From Artemisia argyi (Eukaryota; Streptophyta; Magnoliopsida; Asterales; Asteraceae): a stretch of 64,000 nt of DNA. Location of the stretch: contig CM060709.1 of the NCBI GenBank assembly GCA_030686995.1, forward strand, positions 126,510,373-126,574,372, written 5' to 3'. Both the position numbers and the translations under genes were made by a program. Below the pieces are notes generated by a model. It made no database searches. It saw only the letters and a list, made by a program, of their open reading frames with translations, and was not told where the DNA came from. Shown one piece after another: positions 11,667 to 22,847 of this stretch. How positions within the stretch are numbered: the stretch's first letter is position 1; every line of letters starts with the position of its first letter.

Positions 11667-13621
11667 CTGAATAGATCATAAACAAATACAAACATGGCAA
11701 TTGTTGACTTGGTTAGCAAAGACATTCAATTATGATGTATACTTATAGAATTGCATGTAATATATTGATCAGTGGGGGTTTGTGTGTGTGAAAACTTTTG
11801 ATATATGACAAACTTGAGTTATTTTACATGGTAGAAACTTACAACAAATCAGTTACAACATAAGTTTATCATTACAAGAAGTTACACTTTGGGAAATTTC
11901 ACAACACTTAGAAAAAATTTGGATTTTGACAAGTTTACGCGTAAAATGAGGAATCTACGCGTAACATGACATAAGCGTAAGGACTGAATTTAGGCGTAAG
12001 TGCAGAGTCTACGCGTAAAATTATAAGTTACGCGTAAAGTGAATCTTAAGCGTAGGGACAATCTTACGCGTAAGATAAATCTTAGGCGTAACAATTGAAC
12101 TTGTGCAAAGGATTAACCTTAAGCGTAAGGTATAACTTATGCGTAGGTTATGACTTATGCGTAAGTTCAAGACTTGCGCGTAAGGTCAAACTTATGCGTA
12201 ATAAATCTTATTTAAGCGTAAACTTTGTCTTATCCAAGACAAAGTTTGTCCACGTGTCGAATCTTACGCCTAAGATTCAATCTTACGCGTAGGATGAACA
12301 ATTAACGCGTAAAGACACCATTTTTCCAGAAAATCACCTTTCGAAATAAGAGTTGTTTGATTCCTGAAAGGGTAAAACACACAACCACTGATCAATAATC
12401 ATTCTAACACATTTAATACCCATTATTTATGCGTAAACATGCTTAAATGTGAGTTACACGTAAACCCATATGAAAACACAATTACGAACACAATCAAACA
12501 TGAATCTGGGTAGGTATTAGCATGGGGCAAGTGTATCTAACAACCTAAGGATCATATGGTCCAACTTATAACACAAATCATCCACAGAATCTCAAGATTA
12601 AAACTGCTAGTGCGTTACACCCCTAAAAACTTTGATTCATGAATCTGAGATGTAATTGTTGCAATTAAACCACATGTATGAGTTCCTAGGCATGTATTAA
12701 CACAATCTCCATCACTAATTTCAAACCTAAAGCACCAAATCAAGAACCCCTAATTCCATCGTATGAACCCTAAAATCAAACTCGATCGATTAGTGTATCT
12801 GGGTGTGATTAGAGTTAAGAGACATGTTTATATACATCCTAAGAACATATCCCATCAACCAATTCAATCCTAACAACCATAAATTTCTGGGTTAATGATT
12901 ACGCATAACCCTAGACCAAATTAAACGATTGACATAAATTGAACCGTTGGATCGTTATGAAATTAAAAACCTTTGTTTGAAATAATGATCAAAACATGTA
13001 AACATTTACAGATTCGAAGATTGATGATTAGATCAAGCAAATGATTGTGGATCATAGATCGTGTAGGTGAGGGTAGTAACTATGGTTGTCAGTGAAAGTA
13101 AATGTGCGGTCAGACAAGGTTTTGACTAGTGGTAAATCATTTTACACAAGTTGACATATTAAGTCCCTTAACCTCAAGTTTTATGCAAACCTAATGCCCA
13201 AACACTTAATCACATCCAACTTTCATTAATTAACATCAAGACATGATAAGAACAACTTGTGGTACTCCCCCTTGACCTTAGATCATAGTAAAATACTGAA
13301 AAATTAATTATATTGGTCAAGGAGAGTAACCCGAAACACTTAAGAATCAACACTTTTAGATAAAAATGTATTTATTTTTGGTAAAATGCAAGTATAAAAG
13401 ACAAAATATTTTTGATAAATTTGAAAAACATTACTTTTCCTCCCCCTCAACACTTGTTTTAAATAATTGAAGACATTTTATAAAATAGTGTTGAAAGAGG
13501 TGGTTTATACTTGCATTTTTTTTTAAAGACCAAAAATCTTTTTGAGTTTTTGATTGGTTTTATAATTTTGTATTTTGTTTTTTGAAAAAATATTTACAAA
13601 GATAGTTTTGATGTTTGACGA
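11667..13621 (-). promoter_or_regulatory. Pol-env intergenic region with candidate internal promoter
   Basis: No gene lies here. On the minus strand the order is two GGGGGAG polypurine tracts (13435-13450, 13264-13273), a TATATAAA box (plus-strand 12827-12834), the TTACGCNTAA cluster (12465-11935) and then the env-like ATG at 11666. The order TATA, motif cluster, ATG repeats that of the LTR and gag leader of the same element. This suggests that a separate mRNA for the env-like ORF starts here. Confidence 0.45.
11935..12465 (-). repeat. Array of about 20 TTACGCNTAA motifs upstream of the env-like ORF
   Basis: About twenty degenerate 10-mers occur every 15-40 bases. Read in the sense (minus) direction, the TTACGC half is nearly constant while the seventh base varies (G, A, T or C) before TAA. 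Only the G version, TTACGCGTAA, is palindromic. Spacers are unrelated, so this is not a tandem satellite. The same motif fills the gag leader at 21569-22150. Confidence 0.9.
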
Positions 13622-16600
13622 TCAATTGTGTTTTAAAAACTTTTCCAGATCCTCTGGAGTCAAACATCGCATACCAATTTGGTGAACTAGACTAGCAAAC
13701 CTTGATGGTGCTAAGGATTTGGTAAGTAAGTCCGCCAATTTTTACTCAGTCCCAACAAAATAAAGTTCAACGGTACCCTTTTCCACGTGCTCTTTGATGA
13801 AGTGATATCGGAGATCGATGTGTTTGGATTTGCAATGATGTACGGTGTTGCAGGAGATAGCAATTGCACTTTTGGAATCACAGTAGATGGGAATCTTGTT
13901 GAATAGGTAGCCATAATCCTTAAGTTGTGATCTCATCCAAATGACTTGAGCACAACAGGTAGACATGGCTACATATTCAGATTCTGTTGACGACAGTGAT
14001 GTGCAGTCCTGCTTCTTTGATTGCAATGACACAAGTTTGTCTCCGAGAACTTGTAATCCACCAGATGTGCTTTTGCGTGTGTCTAAACATCCTGCATGGT
14101 CAGCATCTGAAAAAGCAATTAGTTCAAAACCAGAATCCTTCGGATACCAGATTCCCAAGTTAATGGTTCCCTTTATGTATCGAAGGATTCTTTTGACCTC
14201 ACTGAGGTGTTTTTCAGTTGGTTTGGACTGATAACGAGAGCACATGTAGACAGCAAATACTATATCAGGTCTACTAGCTGTGAGATACATGAGGGACCCA
14301 ATCATACTTCGGTATTTGGTAGGGTCAACGGGAGTCCCATGTAAGTCAGCATCTAGTTTTGTGGTATAGCCCATCGGTGTATTATAAGTATCACAACTCG
14401 TCATCCCATGTTTCTTTAAAATTTCAAGAGCATATTTGGACTGATTTATAAAAATTCCACGGGGTGATTGATGAACTTGTAGTCCTAGAAAGAACGAAAG
14501 TTCACCCATCATGGACATTTCAAAATTATCTTTCATTAATTTTGCAAAATCATTGGAGTAACTTCTTTTTGTTGAGGCAAAAATGATGTCATCGACATAT
14601 ATTTGAACAACAAGTAAGTCCTCCCCGTAGGTTTTTGTAAATAGTGTGGGATCCACCGATCCTTTAGAAAATTTATTGGCCAGCAAGAAAGTGGACAGTT
14701 TGTCATACCATGCCCGTGAGGCTTGCTTGAGTCCGTAGAGTGCCTTTTTCAGTCGGTAAACGTGATTAGGACGCTCAGGATCAATGAAGCCTTCAGGTTG
14801 GCTAACATAAACTTCTTCACGGAGTTCTCCATTAAGAAATGCTGTTTTCACATCCATTTGGTAAACCACCATGTTCCTGTGTGCAGCATAGGCCAAAAAG
14901 ATCCGAACAGCTTCATGTCTAGCCACTGGAGCAAAGGATTCAGCAAAATCAAGTCCTTCAAGTTGTGAGTATCCTTTCGCTACCAGTCGTGATTTGTTAC
15001 GTATGACAGTTCCTTCTGCATCAAGCTTATTCTTCCAGATCCATTTTAACCCAATGACAAAGACTCCGTCGGGTCTTTCAACTAATTCCCAGACTTCCAA
15101 TCTTATGAATTGCTGAAATTCCTCTTGCATAGATTCAATCCAGTTGTCATAAGTCATTGCTTCTTTAATGTTCTTAGGTTCTTCGTGACAAACTGTGAGT
15201 GCATAGATACAAGTTTCTCCATTAGTGTGAAGTCGTTGTCTTGTCATTACAGGTGCATCTGGATGGCCAATAATATGAACTAGTGGATGGTCTCGAGTCC
15301 ATTTGTGTGTTGAAGGGTGTAGTTGATAAGTATCTCGCATGTTAGCAGGATCCAAATTGCGTGTTGACGACTCAACTATATCAGGAACAATAGGAGCCGG
15401 TGTAAACGGATTAAAGAACGCATCCGGATCATGCTCTGCTGGTTGGGGAACTGATTGTGGTGTTGGATCTTCAGCTGGATGGCAGGAGTTAGAACCAGTT
15501 TGTTCTGCTGTAGATGGTGATACAATTGGAGGACCGTCTCTCTCAACACTTGTAGTTGTTTGTTGAGGTGAGTCTGGTACTGGAATGTTAGCAGGTTGAG
15601 CAGCGGAATTAGGTGAGACCTCAGTAGGACGGTATTCAATTGTGTCATCAAATAGTGGAGCAAACAAGGTTTCTAATTCTTTACGGTTAAGTGGCAATGG
15701 TTCAGCCGAAGATTCCGGAGAGTTAAGACGGTTGAATTCGGGTCCTAAGCTGTGTTGCTCAGAAGCCACTTGTGTGAGTTCATCAAAACTAGCGTGAATG
15801 GTTTCTTGAATTTCTCTTGTACGAAGATTCCATATCCGAAAACCTTTGGAATTTTCACAGTATCCAACGAACACTCCTATGTCAGCCTTTGCTTTAAGTT
15901 TACCTAAATCATCACGATCATTTTTCGGATAACAAAGTGCTCCAAATACATGAAAGTAATCGATGTTCGGTTTCCTTTTGTGAACAATTTGATATGGTGT
16001 TTTGCGATGGCGTTTTGTGATCATGCAACGGTTTTGAGTATAACATGCGGTTGAAACAGCTTCTGCCCACAAGTAATCTGGTAATTGAGCATTAATCAAC
16101 ATAGTTCTAGCAGCTTCCACTAACGTCCTGTTGCGTCTTTCAACAACTCCATTCTGTTCTGGGCTTCTAGGAATAGATGTTTGATGTTCAATTCCCACTT
16201 TCTCGAAGTATGACCGAAGTGTCTGATTCTTAAATTCAGTTCCATTGTCAGTTCTGACGATTCGTATCGTGTTGCGAAGCTGAACTTGAATTTTGGTGAG
16301 AAAGGTGATGATCATTGAAGGAGCTTGATCTTTACTTCGTAGAAAATAAACCCAAGTCCATCTGGAATAATCATCCACAATTACTAGTATGTAGCGTTTA
16401 CCGTTGATACTTTGAACACGCATCGGTCCACATAAATCCATATGAAGCAGTTGTAGAACATGATTCGTACTATGCTCAGGTTTATTAGGAAAATGAGCAC
16501 GAGTACTTTTTCCTTGTTCACAGGCTGGACATAAGTGATCTTTGGTAAAACGGAATCTTGGAAATCCATCAACAAGTTTATAACGAGCAAGGTCAGTCAT

Positions 16601-17131
16601 GGTTTTGAAATTCAAGTGCGAAAGACGTTTGTGCCATAACCAAGATTTAGTTGATTCTGCTTTGGAGAGAATACATATCGGAGATGTTGCAATCATATCT
16701 GACATTGATATTGTATAAAGATTGGAGCCACGTGAGCCAGACATTAGATCGTTTCCTTGTAAGTCACGAACAAAGCAGGTTTTCTCACGAAATGCAACTT
16801 CTAGATCCCCATCACAGAATTGACCAACAGAGAAAAGATTGTGTCCAAGGCCTTCCACATAGTAAACACGACTGATTTCAATATTCCCGCTGATATAGTC
16901 ACCATATCCCATGATTAGAGCGTAATGATCATTCCCGAATCTGACAGTACCAATAAACTTTGAGACAAAGTTGTGTAACAGTTTGAGATTGCCTGTCATA
17001 TGTCGGGTGCATCCGCTATCAACAATCCAGAGAACAATCTGTACCACCTGCATCACAAGAAGAAGACACAGATGGAACAGAAGTAAGGGTGGAACCCAAA
17101 GACAGTGCGGGTTCCTGTTGGTTAGAAACAC
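13622..17131 (-). pseudogene. Element A pol: protease, integrase, reverse transcriptase, RNase H (Ty1/copia)
   Basis: An open frame of 1,129 codons runs from 17131 to TAA at 13742-13744. Protease shows [11 protein letters not shown] (Asp near residue 38). The GAG-pre-integrase zinc module has LWHKRLSHL and CPACEQGK (about 165-205). Integrase has LLHMDLCGP (Asp 232), RTDNGTEF (Asp 295) and GVVERRN (Glu 331). RT starts near residue 665 and has YVDD at 845-848. RNase H has SDADHAG (about 1008), STESEY (about 1049) and CDSKSA (about 1084). All key residues seen are present. The stop at 13742 falls inside the RNase H tail; the same frame continues with the usual LADLLTKSL-type ending to TGA at 13622-13624. 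The 5' end overlaps the upstream frame by about 110 bases, so expression needs a frameshift or a 1-nt indel has occurred. Confidence 0.95.
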
Positions 17132-19384
17132 AGGTATTCAATAATTTAGGAATCCATTTAAAGTCTGGTTTGTATTGTAACCAACGTTGCCAGTTCCAAC
17201 TAGTTTTTGCTTTCTTAATGATAAATGCACTTGTAGTTGGCTCATTCCTAGATTTGTTCTCGGCACCTATGGGGGTAACTTCAACATCATTAGAAACCGT
17301 AGTAGACGGCTTTCCTAAGTTAGACTTAGAGGCAATAATGGGCCTAGAAGGAATGCGTGTCCTACGTTTCTTATGACGATTGAGAAGAGAATTAGCTAAA
17401 CATTTTGTATGATCACCAGATGATACGCTTTTACGACAAAACACACAAGATGCATTAATATTCAAAACATTCAAAGGTTCATCATTCGTTACATTTAGAT
17501 TTTGATTACAATTTGCCAGATTAGAATCTAAATCTGATGCAACATGAGTTTTATTCAAATTCCTAAGTTGGTCTTCTACTTCTTGAGCTTCTAGGTGTCC
17601 TCTCTTACGTTGCAAGATCCTATTCTTCTTGTTACTTTTTCGCTTGGGTCTGCTAACGCTAGTAGTGGAGACTAGTCCTGTAGAAGTGGAGTTATCAACA
17701 TTAGTGTTTTGAACAACCTTTCCTTTATCAGTTTTGTCTACGTGATACAGTCCTGGTGCTATTACCGTGGTGTCAACAAACTTTCCTTCTTGAATTAGCT
17801 TGATTTTCTCTTTCAAATCAATGATGATGTGATTTTTGTCCTGAATTTCAGACTCAAGTAAACCATTGCAATATTTGATGTCATCGCGGTTTTGTTGCCA
17901 TTCGGCGTTTTCAATTTGTAAATCCGCAATTTCTTTCTCGTAACGACAACACAGACCTTTTAAAGACTCGTTGTTTTTGCAATTCTGACAAGAGTTTGAA
18001 ACATTGTGACTTTGAAACTTTAATTCCCTTTTAAGACTTTTAGCTTGACACCATTCAAGCCTTTGATTGAGTTGACAGATTTCTTTTGAAATTTGTTTTG
18101 TCACATCATCATTATTAATTCTCAGCTTATCATTTTCCTGTTTGAGTGTCTCAATTTCCTCATTCAACAAGTTATTATCAACACAAAGATCATCCATAAG
18201 CATAGAAGTACCAGATTTATAGAGATCATTCATGATAACAGACAAAATATCAGCATTGAGAACTTGTTCCAAGAGTCGATCAGCATCTTTTTGTAAAACT
18301 CAATTTCTTTGCTTTTGAGCCAAAATTTCATTTTCAGTAGAGTTGAAAACGTTTATCATGTTTTTGACCTCGTTTTGAAGTTCCTGATCCCAACGTGTAG
18401 CACAGAGACGGAGGTGTTTGACAATTGGCAGCATTTGTTTTTGAAAAATATCTCTCTTTTCTCGCTCGTAAGCGGATTGAAAAGTTTCAACTTTTATTTC
18501 AGAATTACGTGCAATTGTTTCCTCCAAAATTTCGATGTCTTCCATAAAAGTTTTGTGATAGTTTAAGACACGACAACTTTTTGGTAAAGGTGTAAGTTCA
18601 CCGGATCATGGTAAAGGACCATTAATTTGTGCTACAGTTTGGACAGGGGCCGCATTAGAGGAGGAAACATATGACTCTTCGATAAACCATGATTTCTCAG
18701 GTAATTCTTTTTGAGTAACAAAAGAGTTAGAAAGAGGTGGAGCTTTTGAATAGTCATATGGTGTCCAATATTGAACATAACTCATTTTTTATCGACTCTC
18801 GTCTTCAAGTTCTTCTTCTTCTTCAGTATCAAAAACAACAGCACGCACAATGGTATTATCAAACATGTGATCAATACTATAAATCTTAGGATTTTCTTTA
18901 AATGCTGTGTGAAGAAACATTGATTTGAAATCGCAAAGTGCAAATCCTTTATCGGGTCTCGGTTTTAAAGCAAATTTCTGAATTGTTGTAACAGAGTTCC
19001 CGTGTTTGTAAACAATGTGACGAAATTCTTTGAGTTGTTTTTCAAGATCAACAATATCACCAAGTAAGTCATCTATATACTTCCTTTTACGTTTTTTATG
19101 TTCACAAAACTCCTTTTTGCAATTTGACAATTCAGTTTCTGTTTTAGAGAGAACTGTTTGAAGACGTTCAGCTTTCATTTTCAATTCACACTTTTCACTT
19201 TCGAGTTTCGAAATCAACTTCCCGTTTGACTCAATTAAATCTTGCATTTTACGTAGAAGATCTTGTTCTTTATTGTAAGAATCTTGAAAAGCTTTTTCAA
19301 AACTTTTTGCATTTTTGATCTTGTCTTCCTGATTTGAAAGTTGAATTTTATAGCATTCAATATCTCTTGCAAGTGACGCATTTT
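17019..19384 (-). pseudogene. Element A gag-pol middle segment: coiled coil and C-rich zinc motif
   Basis: This frame continues gag after a frame change in a run of A residues near 19382-19390. It stays open to 17019 except for TAA 18789-18791, TGA 18606-18608 and TGA 18300-18302. The first half is strongly heptad-like with Glu/Lys/Leu (coiled coil). Near 17415-17465 it holds CVFCRKSVSSGDHTKC, a cysteine motif typical of the stretch just before copia protease. The segment ends next to the protease DSG motif, which lies in another frame. Coiled coils in this position are a Sirevirus trait and probably serve particle assembly or binding to a host partner. Confidence 0.75.
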
Positions 19385-21486
19385 TTTTCTTTTAAAACTT
19401 TGTTTTTCTCGTTGCATTTTATGATTTGCAATTGTTGAGCATCCAATTGTTTAGATAACAATATGAGGTCAGGGTCTGGATCAAATGATGGTTCATGTTG
19501 TTCTAAATGATCAGGTTTATCATTCTCAATAGGATCATCAAATGAAACAACTGTGTCATCATCAAATATGACAACTGTGCTTATTTGTTCATCTTTTTGA
19601 GAGGATGAAGATGATTTAGATGGAACAACTTGCGCCATATCTGATTCAGAAGCAGAAGGTGAGGCTATTTCATGTATTAGGCATGCTTTTTGGTCATGTA
19701 CCTGAGACAAGCCGTCAGTGTCATACACTGGACCTGAATCATTAAGCTGGAGTTCCTGCATGTTGGCCATAAGCATCACAGCGGCATTGGCTTCCAGATC
19801 TTCCATGTCATCATCATTGTACACATTTGCCATGAAGTTGTTATCTTGTTCAGGGAAATGTCCATCTTTTTCATCTTGAAGAGCCATGAGCAATGCTTGC
19901 TTGTGAAACTTACTACCCCGAGTTCTCGGTTTGGGACATGCTGTTGCTATATGACCTTGTTCATTACAATTGTAGCACCACACTGCATTCCCTGAGTTGG
20001 AGTTCCTAGTTGCAACCGGTTCAGACCTTTGCTGAGAAGACCCTGGGTTGTTCCTAAATCCCGCATTGTTACTAAACCTCTGACCATTCCCAAAGTTTCC
20101 TGAAGAACTTCCTGAACCAGATCGACCACAGCTACGATTCTGAATTTCCACCCTTCCATCATTGACAACAGCTTGATTCCTTGTGTTAGAAGATGAACGT
20201 TGACGGTTGTTTGTTTTGTTGGAGAATTTGCTAAAAGCACGAGCAATAAGAGCAAGTCCCTGATTCAACGTGTTAAAGTCATCATCGTCATCGTCATTGG
20301 AATTTGAGTAATACACTGCATCATTGTTGTTTAATGGAACAAGTTGAGTAGAAGCATTCTGTGGAGATGAATCATATGGGACCATTTGGTTCGAGGTAGA
20401 AGATTGTGGATAACTGAAGTAGTTTTGCTCTTGAGCATATGCATGATTTGACATTGGTGGTGGAGCATATGGAGATTGAGCTACGAGAGCCAAAGAATTT
20501 GGTGTTGGATTTGGTGTGTATCCTCCTCGTAGAGCTCGATCTTTTTCAACTTCGGGTTCATGGTGTTTCAGGAAATCATACAACAAACCATATGGAGCAT
20601 CATGAAGATTCTTTGTTTGATGAACAAATGTCACATATTTATGCCAATCAGGGCCAAGACTACCAACAAATTTGGAGTTCACAGCGATCCTTGGTACTGT
20701 GATTTTGTGACGTTCCAGATCATTCACCACATTTGTGAAACGATGATAGTAGGATTCAAAGGACTCTCCTGGTTCAATTGTGATATCAGTGTATTCCATG
20801 TAGAGTTTGGATTCCATATCATCTTTGTTCAATTGAGTGCCTTCCATAAGGAGATGAACATGTTCCCACATAGCTTTGGCTGTTTTCTGAGCATCGACAC
20901 TTCGATAAATTGGATTTGGTATTCCTTGAAGTATATAAGCCATTGCATACTCATCAGCTTCACGATGTAATTTCTGTTCTTCTGTGAGTTGAGATTCTGG
21001 AAGAGGTCGATCACCAGGAGGACGTGGAGGATCAGCAGTTGGATCACCAACTTCAAATCTTGTTGGCCACTCAAATGGTCCTTCAAGTATCACTTGCTTC
21101 AAGAATTTCCCATGAGGTTTCTTTAATTCAAGGAATCGTAAGAATCGACTTGACCATTGAACATAGTTCCCAGGTGTTAGCATTGGACGTGTTTCAAGTG
21201 ATCCTGCCTCATGTCGGGATTGTTGAGTTGTAATAACTTCACACATTCTGTCAAACCAGTGAGGTTGTTTGGAGGAAAACTGAGTGTTTTGTTGTGGCAC
21301 TTGATATGGTTGTTGTTGAGGAATGATCTGATGTTGTTGCATCATTAGGTAATGATGTAGTGGATTATACGTTTGTTTTTGAGAAGGTTGTTGATACAGT
21401 TGTTGCTGATGGTATTGTTGTTGCTGATACTGCTGATGTTGATGTTGCTGAGTATGAGGGAAGTAGTGATTAGGTGGTTGAGACAT
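19357..21486 (-). pseudogene. Element A gag (capsid/nucleocapsid), frameshifted at its end
   Basis: Gag packages the element RNA into virus-like particles. I prefer the ATG at 21486-21484 (MSQPPNHYF) over the upstream one at 21549, because the extra 21 residues look like leader. The N-terminus is glutamine/histidine-rich. The conserved gag core has LTPGNYVQWSSRFLRF and GESFESYYHRFTNVVNDL. A Gly/Ser/Arg/Asn-rich stretch precedes one zinc knuckle, CYNCNEQGHIATAC (CX2CX4HX4C). An acidic tail follows. The frame closes at 19357 after a run of eight or nine A residues near 19382, but the protein sequence clearly continues in the next frame, so an indel is likely. About 710 codons up to that point. 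Confidence 0.9.
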
Positions 21487-21568
21487 CTTAGAACACTTGT
21501 GTAGAAATGGATCGTTGTAGAAGATTGAAATGCACGTTCCTTTGAGCAAGTTCCAAAATCCTTGGGGT

Positions 21569-22150
21569 AAGTTTAATTCTTACGCGTAACTTTAATCTTA
21601 CGCGTAAACTGTTAGGTTATGCGTAAAGAGTAGGTTTAGGCTTAAACAAAAAGTTTAGGCGTAAGTTTCCTCTTTACGCGTAAGCTTAGGCTTATGCGTA
21701 AGTTTAGACTTATGCGTAAGGTTTAAACAACCAAACAAATCTTCCAAACTTATCCAAGCTTGAAAGATATCCAAAGTCGAAGTATTCCACTAACTTATCC
21801 AAGCTAGGGAAGTACTGAGTCACCGTAACACGAGGAGAAGATCTTTGTTGAAAGTTAAGCGTAGATACTGAAACTTACGCGTAAGATTTACTTATGCGTA
21901 AAGTTTATGCGTAGTGGCAACTTATGCGTAGGATCTGTCTTCTGCGTAGAACTCACAACTTACTCGTAGAATCTTAAGCGTAGGAATAAGAACTTACACG
22001 TAGAAAACCAAAGTTACTCGTAAGAACAGGGTTTTGACCGTAGTTACGTGTAAGAAAAGGGTTTTAGGCCAAGAATTACGCGTAGAAAGGACAAAAAGTA
22101 CTATTCACAGCTTTTGAGTCGTACTGTTCACTAAAGTTACGCGTAAACAG
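21569..22150 (-). repeat. Array of about 20 TTACGCNTAA motifs in the gag leader
   Basis: This is the same 10-mer family as at 11935-12465, ending about 20 bases before the first ATG of gag. Perfect TTACGCGTAA copies are mixed with TTACGCATAA, TTACGCTTAA, TTACGCCTAA and weaker forms such as TTACTCGTAG on the plus strand. The cluster is transcribed, because the LTR TATA box (22659-22666) lies upstream of it. Confidence 0.9.
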
Positions 22151-22491
22151 GTCAGAAACTTGAAAAATCTCAAATTTTTGAAGAAAAATGCTTAAAAATA
22201 AGGTACTTTTGATCAAATAACTTCACCAATACTTAGAAAAACTATCTATTGAAGATTTTGCTACCAAAAACTAGTTTTCCAATATCAAAGAAGCTATAAA
22301 CCTTAAAAAAAAACCTTAAAAAACACAACTTTATGCAAAAACTAAGCTTCAAATCACTATATCAACCTTGAAACTTGTCCAAGCTTCAAGATTTGAGTGA
22401 AAGAAACAAAGAAAAATGCAAAAAAGATGAAGAATAAGCACCAAACCCCACGTTAGAACCAAGAAACACACTTCAATCTCTATTAGGCGAA

Positions 22492-22499
22492 TGATACCA
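22492..22499 (-). other. Primer-binding site of element A (initiator tRNA-Met type)
   Basis: TGGTATCA starts two bases after the LTR end, the usual spacing and sequence for copia elements. The match stops after eight bases (TTCGCC follows instead of the usual GAGCC). Confidence 0.75.
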
Positions 22500-22501
22500 C
22501 T

Positions 22502-22847
22502 TGTTAGGTCACCATTTATGTAAACACAAGTATGCTAATGAAAGAAATAAGATGAGAATGAGAGATCGTTGATTATGAGACAATATGAAAAGTGAAAGTG
22601 CAAGAGTTTCCTTAAGATAATCAAATAACCAACAAATGAAAAGGTTACATAAGCCTAGTATTTATAGGAGGAGGAGTAGGGCAACACTCCCTTCCTCCCT
22701 CCTTTCATTTGGACGTGGGCTTTAAGGCCCATGGACTTTACAAACTAAGCCTTGTAACTTAAACAATGTAGAATAAATACCTAAGCAACCTATAACAAAA
22801 TGTAATGACCGAGACTTGACTAAAAATACAAAAGTATGATCCCAACA
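22502..22847 (-). mobile_element. 5' LTR of element A (346 bp)
   Basis: In the sense direction it starts TGTTGGGATC and ends CCTAACA, an imperfect terminal inverted repeat. A TATAAATA box lies at 22659-22666 (minus strand). The outer flank is GATTA (22848-22852), which would be the target duplication, but the second copy was not found. Confidence 0.75.

Larger units (their letters stand above)
7057..22847 (-). mobile_element. Element A: Sirevirus-like Ty1/copia retrotransposon, 3' LTR not found
   Basis: Reading the minus strand: 5' LTR 22502-22847, primer-binding site 22492-22499, leader, gag, a coiled-coil/zinc-finger region, pol in the copia order protease-integrase-RT-RNase H, an intergenic region, an env-like ORF and polypurine tracts. 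A long gag with coiled coils, a third ORF after pol and repeated polypurine tracts are Sirevirus traits. Damage is light: two frame changes and about nine stops over 14 kb. The left limit is set at the last polypurine tract because no 3' LTR was recognised. Confidence 0.85.

Noticed and set aside
12095..12292. Plus-strand frame of 65 codons in the A intergenic region
   Set aside because: It is generated by the TTACGCNTAA repeats and has no other support.
11935..12465. CRISPR array or tandem satellite
   Set aside because: Repeats are 10 bases, degenerate and irregularly spaced, and the context is a plant retrotransposon.
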